DNA of 64,000 nucleotides, from NCBI GenBank assembly GCA_026874595.1, contig JAPPUL010000068.1:1685001-1749000 (forward strand), read 5' to 3'. Position numbers and translations under genes: made by a program. The notes under the pieces are model-generated. The model made no database searches, was not told where the DNA came from, and saw only the letters and a list, made by a program, of their open reading frames with translations. Source of the stretch: Sipunculus nudus. Lineage: Eukaryota; Annelida; Sipuncula; Golfingiida; Sipunculidae. Positions 17,992 through 27,639 of this stretch are shown here, one piece after another; the stretch's first letter is position 1, and every line of letters begins with the position of its first letter.

Positions 17992-19086
17992 TTACTTATT
18001 TTTAGGACTTTGCTTAGTATTGTTTTTAGTACTTTCCCACTGTAATTTGGGCCACTGTCCTTTACTAAAGTACCAAGTCTTATTGAAATCCCAGTCTTTA
18101 AATACCTTTTGTGAACTTATTGCTTTTTGATTACTAATTCCTCTAGTGCCTTTTGGGCTTTCATATTCTTTGCCTACAAATGAAAGTTTATTATCTTGTT
18201 TAGCATAATAACATGATTTAGTCTTTACATAACTGCCTGATAGTATTCCTGTGTTTAATTTGTCGCCTATATTAACTTTTGATATAGTGTAGGACTTATT
18301 TATATTGCCCTTTAGTGCATAACCAGTAAGCCCACCAACATATACTCCATTTTCTTTAACCGATACCTCGCCTACTGAATAGCTATCTGATATATCTCCA
18401 GATAGAAAACTTCCGGCAATGCCACCTACAACACGTTTTGAATGTACTAAAACATCAGTATAACATCTTTTTATATTACCTTTAGGGCCTACTAACTTCC
18501 CTCTTTTCAATTTGTAAGAACCATTTCTTCCAACAAGCCCACCTGCACCGTATTTATCTGCTTCAACCTCACCACCAACAACCGATACAGACTCAATCAA
18601 ACCATAATTTGTCCCAACAAGCCCTCCAACCCAACGACTCCCTGATACCTTCTTAAGATTAACTTTTAGATTACGTATACTCCCACCTTCCCCCAGTATG
18701 CTAACAATCCCTACATTAGAGCCCCCCTCCACTACAATATTAATATTACTTATAGTATGAAAGTTGCCGTCTATTTTCCCTAGAAAAGGTTCTTCATTAT
18801 CTCCTATAGGTATAAAGGTCTCATCTTCTGGGAAACTTATGTCTTCTGTTATGCAATACGAAGCTTTTAGGTTGTTTCGGATATTGTAAAAGTCAGAGTA
18901 ATCACTTATTAAAATAGCATTTAGGTCAGAACATAGTTTTGGTTTTTTCTTGGAGACTTTTTCAATTGTTTTTTTAACTGTTTGTGGTTTTGTTTGTTTT
19001 TCAGTTGAGCAGTTTACAATAAAAATGCTCATATTTACTACTAGAGCTATTATTAGTATCGCTTTAGCTTTCATTTTAGCTTTCAT
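17992..19086 (-). CDS. GLUG-repeat lipoprotein
   Basis: 364 residues beginning with a lipoprotein signal (hydrophobic ILIIALVVNMSIFIVNC, lipobox cysteine about residue 26) and a Lys/Thr-rich linker. The mature part holds GLUG-type repeats, such as WVGGLVGTNYGLIESVSVVGG, GAGGLVGRN, VVGGIAGSFLSGDISDSYS and YVGGLTGYALKGNINKSYT (about residues 145-290), which build a beta-helical fold common in surface proteins. AAGGAG eight bases before the first ATG fixes the start. It is probably exposed on the outer membrane. Confidence 0.75.
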   Translation of the reverse strand: MKAKMKAKAILIIALVVNMSIFIVNCSTEKQTKPQTVKKTIEKVSKKKPKLCSDLNAILISDYSDFYNIRNNLKASYCITEDISFPEDETFIPIGDNEEPFLGKIDGNFHTISNINIVVEGGSNVGIVSILGEGGSIRNLKVNLKKVSGSRWVGGLVGTNYGLIESVSVVGGEVEADKYGAGGLVGRNGSYKLKRGKLVGPKGNIKRCYTDVLVHSKRVVGGIAGSFLSGDISDSYSVGEVSVKENGVYVGGLTGYALKGNINKSYTISKVNIGDKLNTGILSGSYVKTKSCYYAKQDNKLSFVGKEYESPKGTRGISNQKAISSQKVFKDWDFNKTWYFSKGQWPKLQWESTKNNTKQSPKNK

Positions 19087-19376
19087 TACGATATACTCCT
19101 TATCTTTTTAATATTCAAGAAATTATTTTTAATCTTAATATATACAAATTTATACGAAAAGAGACTTTTTAGCTCGATTTGTCAATAATACAAATATAAA
19201 TAATACAAATATAAATAATTAATGAATGCTTTGAAAGTAAAGCTCTAGCTTGTAAAGGGCAATGTAGTAAATAGAAATAAAAATTATGATTTTACTATAA
19301 AGTTTTTTTAAACGATAAGCCTTATAAAATTCTTATAATCCAGCGTCGACAATCACGTTTAGTTTATAATCTTTTA

Positions 19377-20429
19377 ATGAAGAGTGTTGATTTGATTTAC
19401 GGTTATTACAGAAAAGAGTTGCAACAAAGTAAAAGTTATGCTTTTATAAAGAAATATTCGGTATTACTATGGTCTTTGCCTATTATTATATCCTTCTACC
19501 TTTTCTATCAAAGTCCTAATATAATTGATGAGGTTAAAAAGGACAGAACGGAAGTTAGCAAGATAGAAAGTATAAAACTTGCACTTGATAACATAAGAGA
19601 AAATAATAATAAGCAAAACAATAAAAACTTTAGTTTAAATAATAGTTTAAACCTGAACGAGAATAGCGGGAATGAGTTAAAGGAGCAAGGTAACAGTAAG
19701 ATAAGATATAAGGATTCTAAAAATACTTATAATAATGACAGAATTATAAGTTTAGATACGAGTAATAATTTAAAAGCCACTTATAATAAATCATATAAAA
19801 TAGATAATAAAGCACATAACATATTTGTGAATATGGCTGATAAGCGGTATAAACAAAATACTAAAGACCTAACACTATATCTTTTTGAGGATAATGACGC
19901 TGGAATTAGTATCGTTAGAATACGTGATACTATCAATTTGCTTAATCTATCAAAACCTTATCTTGATTCAAATAAGCTTATAAATAATAAAGATAAGCTA
20001 TACAAAGATATTAGTGCTAATAAAAATAGTAATCACAATAATACATCTTCTATCCATAATGGTATACAAAAAGCGATTGTAAGGCATATTATATCCAGAT
20101 TACAAAGTCCTAAGGACATTTACGGAAAGACTTATAAAAGTTTGATACCTTTAAAGACAAAGCTTTTATCGGTTAAACTTACTGCTAACAAACTCCTAAT
20201 TCTTAATTTCAGTGAAGAGTTCTTGAATAATTATTATGGTATAGAAGGGGGCAAAATGAAAGTCGCACATATTATATTGACTTTGTCTGAACTACCTTTT
20301 GTGTCTTATGTGGACTTCTACATTAATGGAGTAAAGCCTAAATATTTAGACAGAGAAGGCATTATTGCAAACAATAGGGAAAACTTAGACCTTATTGTTG
20401 TCCAGATGCTTGCTGAATATGTTCGTTAA
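19377..20429 (+). CDS. GerMN-domain membrane protein
   Basis: 350 residues. One transmembrane helix near the N terminus (about residues 28-46, YSVLLWSLPIIISFYLFYQ) is followed by a long Asn/Lys-rich low-complexity linker (about 60-160). The C-terminal half matches the GerMN domain: TLYLFEDND, VRHIISRLQSP, LIPLKTKLLSVKLTANKLLILNFSEEF (shown in two overlapping parts in the protein), then a SELPFVSYVDFYING end. GerMN domains occur in spore-germination and envelope proteins; there is no sign of sporulation here, so the role is open. The 3' end overlaps the convergent transferase gene by 38 bp. Confidence 0.65.
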   Translation: MKSVDLIYGYYRKELQQSKSYAFIKKYSVLLWSLPIIISFYLFYQSPNIIDEVKKDRTEVSKIESIKLALDNIRENNNKQNNKNFSLNNSLNLNENSGNELKEQGNSKIRYKDSKNTYNNDRIISLDTSNNLKATYNKSYKIDNKAHNIFVNMADKRYKQNTKDLTLYLFEDNDAGISIVRIRDTINLLNLSKPYLDSNKLINNKDKLYKDISANKNSNHNNTSSIHNGIQKAIVRHIISRLQSPKDIYGKTYKSLIPLKTKLLSVKLTANKLLILNFSEEFLNNYYGIEGGKMKVAHIILTLSELPFVSYVDFYINGVKPKYLDREGIIANNRENLDLIVVQMLAEYVR

Positions 20430-21117
20430 GTCTCCATAATTCATTACAATCCCAGGTCCTTATAATCTCTTCTAATGTGAAGTCGTTTTGACTTATATAA
20501 AGTTCTTTAAAGATAGCTTTTGTTACTTCAAGATCTTCTTTATGGTCTACTGTAAGCCTTATATCTGGCCTTCTGTAAACATCTTTTGCTTCTAACTTTA
20601 GTATTTTGAATATATCTTTGTTTTTATGAATGTATGGGCTTACATGCTCTTTATCGTATGTAGTTTTTGCCTCTTTATATGCGCGTTTAAGAGCTTTGGT
20701 AGTGATTATTTCCACCCCTGTCCCTAACGGAAGATTTGCTATATAAGTTAAATCGGCCTTTTGCTCTATATGCTTTTCTAATGATAGTTTAAGATGATAT
20801 ATTGACAAAAAAGGATTATCTGCAGTTGCTCTTATTATATTATCGCTTTTATATTTAATACTTGCTTTGTAAAAACGTTTTAGAACATTATCCAGACTCC
20901 CGCCAAATAGCGATATGTTTTTCTCCTTCCTAAGAACTTTTGAAAGTCTAATAATATCTTCTTCCGGAACCAAAACCACGATAGAATCTACATACATCTT
21001 AGTAAGAGCTAGTCTTGAGATTATATGTTCAAGCATTGTCTTGCCTGATACAGTTTTTAATACCTTTTCAGGAAAACGCTTTGAAGATGTACGGGCTTGT
21101 AAAAATATACGATTAAT
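20392..21117 (-). CDS. SpsF-like cytidylyltransferase, apparent non-AUG start
   Basis: Nucleotidyltransferase of the SpsF/acylneuraminate cytidylyltransferase fold, which activates sugars for surface polysaccharides. The first ATG (21036) would remove the nucleotide-binding signature. In the same frame upstream the sequence reads IFLQARTSSKRFPEKVL, the conserved block, before a stop. No ATG, GTG or TTG lies in that part. An ATT at 21117 with GAGGA ten bases before it is the best start candidate (241 residues). DNPFLSIYHL and the C-terminal RLTVDHKEDLEV block also fit the family. The alternative is a decayed gene or a sequence error at the start. Confidence 0.7.
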   Translation of the reverse strand: MNRIFLQARTSSKRFPEKVLKTVSGKTMLEHIISRLALTKMYVDSIVVLVPEEDIIRLSKVLRKEKNISLFGGSLDNVLKRFYKASIKYKSDNIIRATADNPFLSIYHLKLSLEKHIEQKADLTYIANLPLGTGVEIITTKALKRAYKEAKTTYDKEHVSPYIHKNKDIFKILKLEAKDVYRRPDIRLTVDHKEDLEVTKAIFKELYISQNDFTLEEIIRTWDCNELWRLNEHIQQASGQQ

Positions 21118-21151
21118 ATTTGCTATATCCTCATTATAAAATTATGAAAGC

Positions 21152-22267
21152 CTACGAACTTGAAGAGCCCTCCACCTTCGGCGGAGCTACTTCGGGAGCA
21201 GTTTCCTCTTTTTGGGGAGCAGTTTCCTCTTTTTGGGGAGCAGTTTCTTCTTCGGGTTTGGATTGATTTTGATTGGCCTTGCTATTAATTTCACTCTCTT
21301 TATTAGTTGTTTTAAGTTTTTGAGAGTTTGATTCAAGCGTTTTTTGTAAGTATTCTTTTAAACTCTCGTTATTATCTTGCTTTAGGTTATGTTCTATTAC
21401 GTTTTCAAATATTTTTATACTCTTTAGCTTTTCAAGTTTTTCTATATACAAGAATTTTATTAAATTGGGGTATTCTTTTAGCAATTCGCCATATAGTTTA
21501 AGGCGTTCTATATCTTGCCCGGCAAGACTTTTCTTTCTCTTTTCAAGCAGAAGTAGTTTATTTGTCTCTAATAGGATATTTGCTTCTTTTTCAAGCATTT
21601 GTTTTTGTAAATGTTTTGCTTCTTTTACTATTTCTTTGTATAAGCTTAAATCAGGTCCAGACTCATATGAGTGTAATATTGAATTTTTACTAAATTCTAT
21701 ATCCTCTTTTTTGTATTTATCTAAAAGGCTTTGGTACAAAGGTTCATTTGCGTTGTCTAAGATATTTTGGATATTTATAATATTTTCTTCGTCTTTTTTA
21801 AGCTCTACATTAATAGCCTTAAATACTAAATCTTTATCTAAGGTTTTTATTGAGTCTTTAATTTCCGTGTGTTTTTCGTTAAATGATATATTGTTTTTAA
21901 TTAGAGTAAGCTGATATTTAGATGTTAAGTTATATGATAGTGATAGTTTATAGAGTATTTTGTATTCTAGCTTGACTTTATCTTTACCGAGTACACTAAG
22001 GCTAATGGAAGGCAAGTTTATATTTATGTTTTCTGAGATTAGAGTTGGTTTTGTTTTGATTTTATGTTTAATAAATGCTTGAGAGTCAAAAAACCGCAAT
22101 ACCCGTTCAGGGAAAAAGTACTGACCTGGTCCATAACTTTCATAATTACGAAATTTTGTTTTAATATAATACTTAGTCTCATCTTCTACTATTACAAGGC
22201 TTTCATAGTATATAAATGGGGCTAATAAGAGCGTTATAATAATTATAAATATTAAAAGTAACTTCAT
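21152..22267 (-). CDS. SPFH/band-7-like membrane protein
   Basis: 371 residues: an N-terminal transmembrane helix (residues 3-22), then a region resembling the SPFH/band-7 domain of HflC-like proteins (YGPGQYFFPE, about residues 45-54). A long Lys/Glu coiled coil follows (about 210-300), and then a low-complexity tail with PQKEETA in tandem. The tail repeats are 21-bp DNA repeats at about 21200-21245. Such proteins form oligomeric membrane scaffolds that modulate proteases. The match is weak, so the name is tentative. Confidence 0.5.
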   Translation of the reverse strand: MKLLLIFIIIITLLLAPFIYYESLVIVEDETKYYIKTKFRNYESYGPGQYFFPERVLRFFDSQAFIKHKIKTKPTLISENININLPSISLSVLGKDKVKLEYKILYKLSLSYNLTSKYQLTLIKNNISFNEKHTEIKDSIKTLDKDLVFKAINVELKKDEENIINIQNILDNANEPLYQSLLDKYKKEDIEFSKNSILHSYESGPDLSLYKEIVKEAKHLQKQMLEKEANILLETNKLLLLEKRKKSLAGQDIERLKLYGELLKEYPNLIKFLYIEKLEKLKSIKIFENVIEHNLKQDNNESLKEYLQKTLESNSQKLKTTNKESEINSKANQNQSKPEEETAPQKEETAPQKEETAPEVAPPKVEGSSSS

Positions 22268-22371
22268 ATGGATTTATCTCTAGTTTAATTTAAATTAACT
22301 TCTTAAATCATTTAAGGCAAGTAAAATCAAAAATAATACAATGAAGTTAATATTTGCGTTATTAAGTTTAG

Positions 22372-22977
22372 TTAATATAAGTCTTTTAGTTTCTTTTTGA
22401 GGTTATAGATAGCAAGTCCTCTATGACTGATTTTATGTTTTTCTGAAGAAGGTATTTGAGCAAAGGTTTTTTTGTACTGAGGGAGATAGAATATAGGGTC
22501 AAAGCCAAAGCCATTAGTACCTTTGGGGGCAAGAGCAATTTGACCATAACAGCGTCCACTAGCATAAATATAGTTATCCTGCTCAAGGTAAAGCACAACA
22601 AAAGCCTCATAATAAGCCTGTCTGTCCTCTCCTTTTGGGACATTATGCATCTTATCAAGAATAAGGTTATTGATAGCAGTACTCCCAAGTTTCTGACCAT
22701 CTTTAGAGCCATATCGTGCAGAATGGACTCCAGGCTGACCATTTAGAGCTTTTATAACTAAACCAGAGTCCTCCGAAAGTATTGGTCTTTTTAAGATAGA
22801 ATATACACTACGGGCTTTAATTAAGGCATTATCAAGGAAAGTAGACCCAGTTTCTTTAATGTCCTTTGGTATATTATAAAAGCCTTCTATGTCAATTATG
22901 TTGTAATCATAAAGAATCTCTCTAAACTCTTTAAGTTTGCCTTCATTACGAGATGCAAGGATAATGTTTTTAGTCAT
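22372..22977 (-). CDS. rdgB: non-canonical purine NTP pyrophosphatase (RdgB/HAM1)
   Basis: House-cleaning enzyme that hydrolyses dITP, ITP and XTP to monophosphates. The 201 residues start with ILASRNEGKLKEFREIL, then DIKETGSTFLDNALIKAR, LSEDSGLVIKALNGQPGVHSARYG and TNGFGFDPIFYLP, followed by KHKISHRGLA: the complete family motif set. It follows the phosphohexomutase gene by 20 bp, so the two are probably co-transcribed. Confidence 0.95.
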   Translation of the reverse strand: MTKNIILASRNEGKLKEFREILYDYNIIDIEGFYNIPKDIKETGSTFLDNALIKARSVYSILKRPILSEDSGLVIKALNGQPGVHSARYGSKDGQKLGSTAINNLILDKMHNVPKGEDRQAYYEAFVVLYLEQDNYIYASGRCYGQIALAPKGTNGFGFDPIFYLPQYKKTFAQIPSSEKHKISHRGLAIYNLKKKLKDLY

Positions 22978-22997
22978 ATATGAACCTCGCTTAATAG

Positions 22998-24395
22998 TTA
23001 GTATAGATTAAGAATAAAGTTCTTTAATTTTAAAAATGTATTTTTAGCAATGTCCTTATTTTTAGCTTCAACAAATATACGAATAATAGGTTCAGTATTA
23101 GACATTCTGACTTGAAACCAATAGTCTTTGTAATCCATGCGAATGCCGTCGATTAAAGAGCTTGAGAGTGCCTTGTCTTTATATTGTTTTTTTATGAGCT
23201 TATATAAGTTATCTAAATCAAAGTTATTATCTTCTATGTTATTAACTTCTACCTTTTCCTTTAAGAAATAATATGGATGGTATTGCTTTATAAGAGAGCT
23301 TATAGACGTTTTTTGCAAAGCCAAACTATTAAGGATCAAAACGATTGCAACCAGAGAGTCTCTGCATGGGTTTATGCTGGGGACAATAACGCCGCCATTC
23401 CCCTCACCGCCGATCTTACAATCATGTTTAATCATCATATCTAAAACATTAGCCTCACCAACAGCAGAACGAAATACTTTGACATTTTTGGAGATAGCTA
23501 AATCGTCGATCATACGAGAAGTTGATATATTGGTTGCAATATGCGTTTGTCCGTAGTTTTTAATAAAGTTATAAGCAGCCAAAACCAAAGTAAACTCCTC
23601 TCCGATAGCCAGTCCCTGATTTGAAACGATGGCTAAACGGTCAGCATCAGGGTCCGTTGCAAAGCCTATATCACAATTATTTTTAATAACAAGCTCTTCT
23701 AAAAGGCTAAGATTTTGGGGTAAGGGCTCAGGCGGTCTTTGAAAGTTGGTATTTGTATTTTCATGTATATGAAAGAGTTTGCAGTTTAAGGTATCTTTAA
23801 TTAGGGTAGATAGGATATAAGAGCCTGCAGAATTAACAGTGTCCAAAGCAACAGAGAAGTTAGATTTACGAATTAAGTTAATATCACAAAGGGATGTTAC
23901 AGAGCTAATATGTTTAAGATAGGATGAGTTATCATGGGTTATATAGTTTGGATGCAAGTCCATACTAATATTCAAGTTTTTATTTTCAAGTTTGTTATAA
24001 GAATGCATAAGGCTTTGAAATTGGGTTTTATTAAAGAAAGTCCCAGAGTGGTTAACAAACTTAAAACCATTCCAATTATGAGGGTTATGACTTGCAGTAA
24101 TTACAACACCGCCATCGAGCTTAAGGTTTCTAACACAAAAGAGTAGTGTTGGGGTAGGGATAATGCCAAAGTCGATAACCTTAATATGCAAGGATGCTAA
24201 AGTTTTTGCAAATAAGTTTTTGATGTGCAGTCCGGACTCTCTTGCGTCATAAGCTATAGCTATGCGGGAGTTTTGGTTTTTGATGTAAGAATGTTTAAAA
24301 GCAAGAGCAAATTGAATAATGACTTTATCGTCTAAGTGTTGGTTTACAACGGCTCGAACACCAGAAATGCTTGCAATAAAGTTATGTTTTGTCAA
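22998..24395 (-). CDS. phosphoglucomutase/phosphomannomutase family (GlmM-like)
   Basis: Alpha-D-phosphohexomutase of 465 residues. Family blocks in order: the phosphoserine loop VVITASHNPHNWNGFKFV (about residues 95-112), the metal loop FATDPDADRLAIV (about residue 235), the sugar-specificity loop GGEGNGGVIVP (about residue 325) and the C-terminal phosphate loop RMSNTEPIIRIFVEA. It may be phosphoglucosamine mutase (GlmM) for cell-wall synthesis or a general PGM/PMM; the sequence alone does not decide. rdgB lies downstream in the same unit. Confidence 0.88.
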   Translation of the reverse strand: MTKHNFIASISGVRAVVNQHLDDKVIIQFALAFKHSYIKNQNSRIAIAYDARESGLHIKNLFAKTLASLHIKVIDFGIIPTPTLLFCVRNLKLDGGVVITASHNPHNWNGFKFVNHSGTFFNKTQFQSLMHSYNKLENKNLNISMDLHPNYITHDNSSYLKHISSVTSLCDINLIRKSNFSVALDTVNSAGSYILSTLIKDTLNCKLFHIHENTNTNFQRPPEPLPQNLSLLEELVIKNNCDIGFATDPDADRLAIVSNQGLAIGEEFTLVLAAYNFIKNYGQTHIATNISTSRMIDDLAISKNVKVFRSAVGEANVLDMMIKHDCKIGGEGNGGVIVPSINPCRDSLVAIVLILNSLALQKTSISSLIKQYHPYYFLKEKVEVNNIEDNNFDLDNLYKLIKKQYKDKALSSSLIDGIRMDYKDYWFQVRMSNTEPIIRIFVEAKNKDIAKNTFLKLKNFILNLY

Positions 24396-24714
24396 AATGT
24401 ATCCATAAGCTAGTAAAAAAAAGATTTAGTAAATAAGTTAAAAAAAGTAATTTTAAGAAAGCAGTTTTAAGAAAGTAATTTACTAAAAGTAATTTACTAA
24501 AAGAATATATATATTAAAGTAGCAAAAAAGGATAAGATATCCAAATACCAAAAGCGAGATGCTTATGTCTAAGTAAGAGGATAAAGGAAGTAATAAAGCG
24601 TAAGTAGAAGTTGACAAGAAGTAGCATTTTGGCTAAGTTCTATTTTTGAACAGATAAGCTACACTTTACTAAAGTATAAATAAAATATTTGGAGATAGAA
24701 AAAAGAAAGTAGAA
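24396..24714. other. AT-rich intergenic region with short direct repeats
   Basis: 319 bp between divergent genes. It has several imperfect copies of AAGTAATTTACTAAAAG and TTTTAAGAAAG at about 24440-24505. No gene or RNA is seen. It must hold promoters for both flanking genes, but no clear consensus stands out. Confidence 0.6.
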
Positions 24715-26505
24715 ATGCGATTGAATATGCGATTGAATATGCGATTATTGTTATGTATGCAAGTGCTGGTTATAGCGTCTTGCGCAGGAGAGCAGGCAAG
24801 GAAGGGGGTTTTGGCAAATGAAGCAGTCTTAAAACCGGTGAAAGGAGTTACTGGAGATGGGCTTTCAGATGGAGAATATGAGATAAAATATTATTTAAAC
24901 CCAAGTTATATTTTAAAAGAGAAAGGGTATAAATTTTTAAGAGGGAGAGAGCTAAGCGTAAGAAATAAGGGAGGGATTAAAAGGAAGGCTTTAGGAAGAG
25001 GATATTACTACAAGGTATATTATAGGAAGGGAGGGCAGCTTAAGGGTTTTGAAGAATACCGACATCACACATTAACAAGTCGAGCTTTATACAGGTATGA
25101 GGGACAAGAAGTAAAGCGAGTGGATAGATATTTTGGAGAGGGCGAACTTTCAATGATAGAATATTATGGGAGAGGAGGGTACGTAGAAAAGGTTAAGAAA
25201 TTCGGGAAAGGGGGGAAAGTTACTTATGAGGGGTCTGTAATCTACGCTAAATTGGGAAGGAAGGACATATGGAATGATTTGCGAGGGATAAGGAGCTACA
25301 TAATAGAATATGACAGAAGGGGACGGGTTAGAAATTATATATATTACAAATCGGGTCGAATTAACCTCAAGATAGAGTATAAGTACGATAAAAATAATGT
25401 TTTATTAAGGCAAGAATATTATAATGTGGAGGGGAAAAAGACAAGGAAAGTAAGGTTTAAGTATAAAAAAACAGGTCATTTATTAAAAACGATTAGTTCT
25501 TATAAAGGCGGGAAGGTAGAAAGGTATTTTAACAAATCTGGGTATGAGGTGCTAATTAAGGAGTATGTAGGAAAGCGTTTAAGATTCCAAGGAGAAGTAA
25601 GCTACGTAAAAGGAACAGGAATAGGTTACAAAGAGGCAGGATTAAGGAGATTAAAGCATATAAAGTGGTATAAGCTAGAAGGAAGGAATGCGAAGATTAT
25701 ACGAGAGAGGGATGAGGGGGTATGGGGAGAGGTTCTAAAGGAGACATGGTATGGGATTATGGGGGAGGAAAGGAAGCGGGTTGAGGTATTATATAAAGGT
25801 GGATATAGGAGTAGGGAGGAGTTATATGAGGGGAGGAGCTTGGTTTTGCGTAAGACATATGATGAGAAGGGTCGACTTATTAAGGAGGAGCGGTATGGAG
25901 CTTTAGGGAAAGAGCTTTTGGGGTATGCCTTATATAGTTATGACGGATCTGGTTTTTTGAAGATAAAAGATAATTATGTAGGAAAAAGACTTAAGAGCAA
26001 AGAAACCTACATATACGGTAAGCGGGGAGAATTGGTTATGACTATGGTGGAAGAGGGAGCTAAGAAGACATCTAGGTATTACGAATATAATAAATCAGGA
26101 GACATTGTAGTTATAAAGATATTTGATGGAAATGATGAGTTAGTGAGAAGAGAATATATAGATAACAAAGGACGAAGGTATAAGGTAGAAAGAGGGAAAG
26201 GAGTACTTGATAATGTAGTGGTATACAGGTATAAAGCTGAGAAGGTAGCCCAGGAGGAACATTACGATAGATATAAGAATCTGATACGGACTTTAACGTT
26301 TACGTATGGTAAAGGAGGAGAGTTAATAAGAGAGGATGGATTTGATGGTAAGCGACAATATTTGGGGTCAATATTATACAAATACGATAAAAGCGGCAAA
26401 CTTGAGTCAGAAGAGCGTACAAATCATTTAAAGGAAGTATACGAGCGAGTATACTATGGGGAGGGAGGGCAAATAAAGAGTATAGAAAAGGTAAGAAGAA
26501 GATAA
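24715..26505 (+). CDS. large lipoprotein with YD/RHS-like repeats
   Basis: 596 residues. A short signal with lipobox VIASC (cysteine at 24) precedes a long, very basic and Tyr/Gly-rich mature part. That part is built from repeats of the form YDKSG-L--EE-Y or Y-YD--G-LI (for example IEYKYDKNNVLLRQEYY, VRFKYKKTGHLLKT, RKTYDEKGRLIKEERY, SYDGSGFLKIKDNY). This resembles YD/RHS or MORN-like beta repeats, so it is likely an extended surface structure. The first three codon groups are MRLN-MRLN-MRLL, encoded by a 12-bp direct repeat giving three in-frame ATGs (24715, 24727, 24739), so the start is ambiguous. It is purine-rich like the 10660 gene. No catalytic domain is seen. Confidence 0.65.
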   Translation: MRLNMRLNMRLLLCMQVLVIASCAGEQARKGVLANEAVLKPVKGVTGDGLSDGEYEIKYYLNPSYILKEKGYKFLRGRELSVRNKGGIKRKALGRGYYYKVYYRKGGQLKGFEEYRHHTLTSRALYRYEGQEVKRVDRYFGEGELSMIEYYGRGGYVEKVKKFGKGGKVTYEGSVIYAKLGRKDIWNDLRGIRSYIIEYDRRGRVRNYIYYKSGRINLKIEYKYDKNNVLLRQEYYNVEGKKTRKVRFKYKKTGHLLKTISSYKGGKVERYFNKSGYEVLIKEYVGKRLRFQGEVSYVKGTGIGYKEAGLRRLKHIKWYKLEGRNAKIIRERDEGVWGEVLKETWYGIMGEERKRVEVLYKGGYRSREELYEGRSLVLRKTYDEKGRLIKEERYGALGKELLGYALYSYDGSGFLKIKDNYVGKRLKSKETYIYGKRGELVMTMVEEGAKKTSRYYEYNKSGDIVVIKIFDGNDELVRREYIDNKGRRYKVERGKGVLDNVVVYRYKAEKVAQEEHYDRYKNLIRTLTFTYGKGGELIREDGFDGKRQYLGSILYKYDKSGKLESEERTNHLKEVYERVYYGEGGQIKSIEKVRRR

Positions 26506-26563
26506 AGGTTATATAGAAGGTTATATAGACATAAAAAGAGGTTTTAAAATTTAAGAAAGGATT

Positions 26564-27331
26564 ATGCAAAAAGTAAAATTAAAGAGCAAAGAAGATATAG
26601 AGAAGATAAGCTATAGCTGTCGTGTGCTTGGAGGGATATTGTATAGGTTGCGAGAGATGATAGAGCCAGGAATAAGCTTAATAGAGATAGATAAGTACGT
26701 AGAGGAGGAGATATTGAAAGGAGGCGGGGTGCCGTCATTTAAGGGATTTCATGGATTTCCGAATGCATCGTGTATATCAGTAAATGAGGATGTGATACAC
26801 GGTATACCGACAAAGTATAAGCTTTGCGAAGGAGACATAGTGGGAGTAGACATAGGAATGAACTACAATGGGGGTTACGGAGACACAGCGTATACCTACG
26901 CAGTAGGCCAGATATCGGATGAGAAGGACAAACTGTTATCTGTAACAGAGGCATCATTATATAAAGGAATAGAGAAGGCACTAGATGGAAATAGGGTAGG
27001 GGACATATCAAGCGCGATAGAAACGTATGTTAGGGGCTATAAATATAGTTTAGTACGTGAATATTGCGGACATGGGGTAGGACATGCGGTATGGGAGGAG
27101 CCTTCAATACCGAACATAGGCAAAGCAGGGTATGGGGAACGACTTCGTGGAGGTATGGTTGTAGCGATAGAGCCGATGGTGAATCTTGGAGGGCCTGAAA
27201 TATTTATCCAAAAGGATGGTTGGACGGTAACAACAAAAGATAAGAAGAGCTCAGCACATTTTGAACATACGATATGGATAAAAGATGACGGAACAAATGA
27301 GGTATTGACAGCTCAAAATGGAGATAAGTAG
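26564..27331 (+). CDS. map: methionine aminopeptidase, type I
   Basis: Removes the initiator Met from new proteins. The 255 residues show the pita-bread fold motifs: FPNASCISVNEDVIHGIP, GDIVGVDIGMNYNGGYGDTA with the two metal Asp residues, EYCGHGVGHAVWEEP with the metal His, VAIEPMVN with a metal Glu, and SAHFEHTIW with the last Glu. AGAAAGGA lies six bases before the ATG. It is 59 bp after the lipoprotein gene and may be co-transcribed. Confidence 0.96.
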   Translation: MQKVKLKSKEDIEKISYSCRVLGGILYRLREMIEPGISLIEIDKYVEEEILKGGGVPSFKGFHGFPNASCISVNEDVIHGIPTKYKLCEGDIVGVDIGMNYNGGYGDTAYTYAVGQISDEKDKLLSVTEASLYKGIEKALDGNRVGDISSAIETYVRGYKYSLVREYCGHGVGHAVWEEPSIPNIGKAGYGERLRGGMVVAIEPMVNLGGPEIFIQKDGWTVTTKDKKSSAHFEHTIWIKDDGTNEVLTAQNGDK

Positions 27332-27398
27332 CTTTATAAAGAGCGTAAAAATATGCTTTAAGAATAGATTTAGGGTGAGATAATAATTATATAATAGA

Positions 27399-27426
27399 TT
27401 GACTTTAGAAGAGAAAATGGTATATT
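27399..27426 (+). promoter_or_regulatory. sigma70-type promoter of the tRNA cluster
   Basis: TTGACT (27399-27404), a 16-base spacer and TATATT (27421-27426), with a predicted start near 27433, 34 bases before the first tRNA. Confidence 0.65.
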
Positions 27427-27466
27427 AAAAGACTCAATATAAAGGTATAGGGTATAACAGTTTGCA

Positions 27467-27539
27467 CGGGGTGTAGCTCAGTTGGTAGAGTGCTGGTTTT
27501 GGGAACCAGATGTCGGAGGTTCAAGTCCTCTCACCCCGA
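27467..27539 (+). tRNA. tRNA-Pro (UGG)
   Basis: Full cloverleaf: acceptor CGGGGTG pairs with CACCCCG, and the anticodon stem CTGGT/ACCAG carries the loop TTTGGGA with anticodon TGG. The T arm is GGAGG-TTCAAGT-CCTCT. The 3' CCA is not encoded. It is the first of five closely spaced tRNAs. Confidence 0.95.
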
Positions 27540-27546
27540 AGTTATG

Positions 27547-27620
27547 GGGTCGATAGCTCAACTGGATAGAGCAACAGCCTTCTAAGCTGTAGGTTGCAGG
27601 TTCAAGTCCTGCTCGACTCG
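27547..27620 (+). tRNA. tRNA-Arg (UCU)
   Basis: Acceptor GGGTCGA pairs with TCGACTC (one G-U pair). The anticodon stem ACAGC/GCTGT has the loop CTTCTAA with anticodon TCT. T arm GCAGG-TTCAAGT-CCTGC. CCA is not encoded. It reads the AGA/AGG codons that are abundant in this genome. Confidence 0.94.
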
Positions 27621-27639
27621 ATTAGCTTAAAGATATTAT

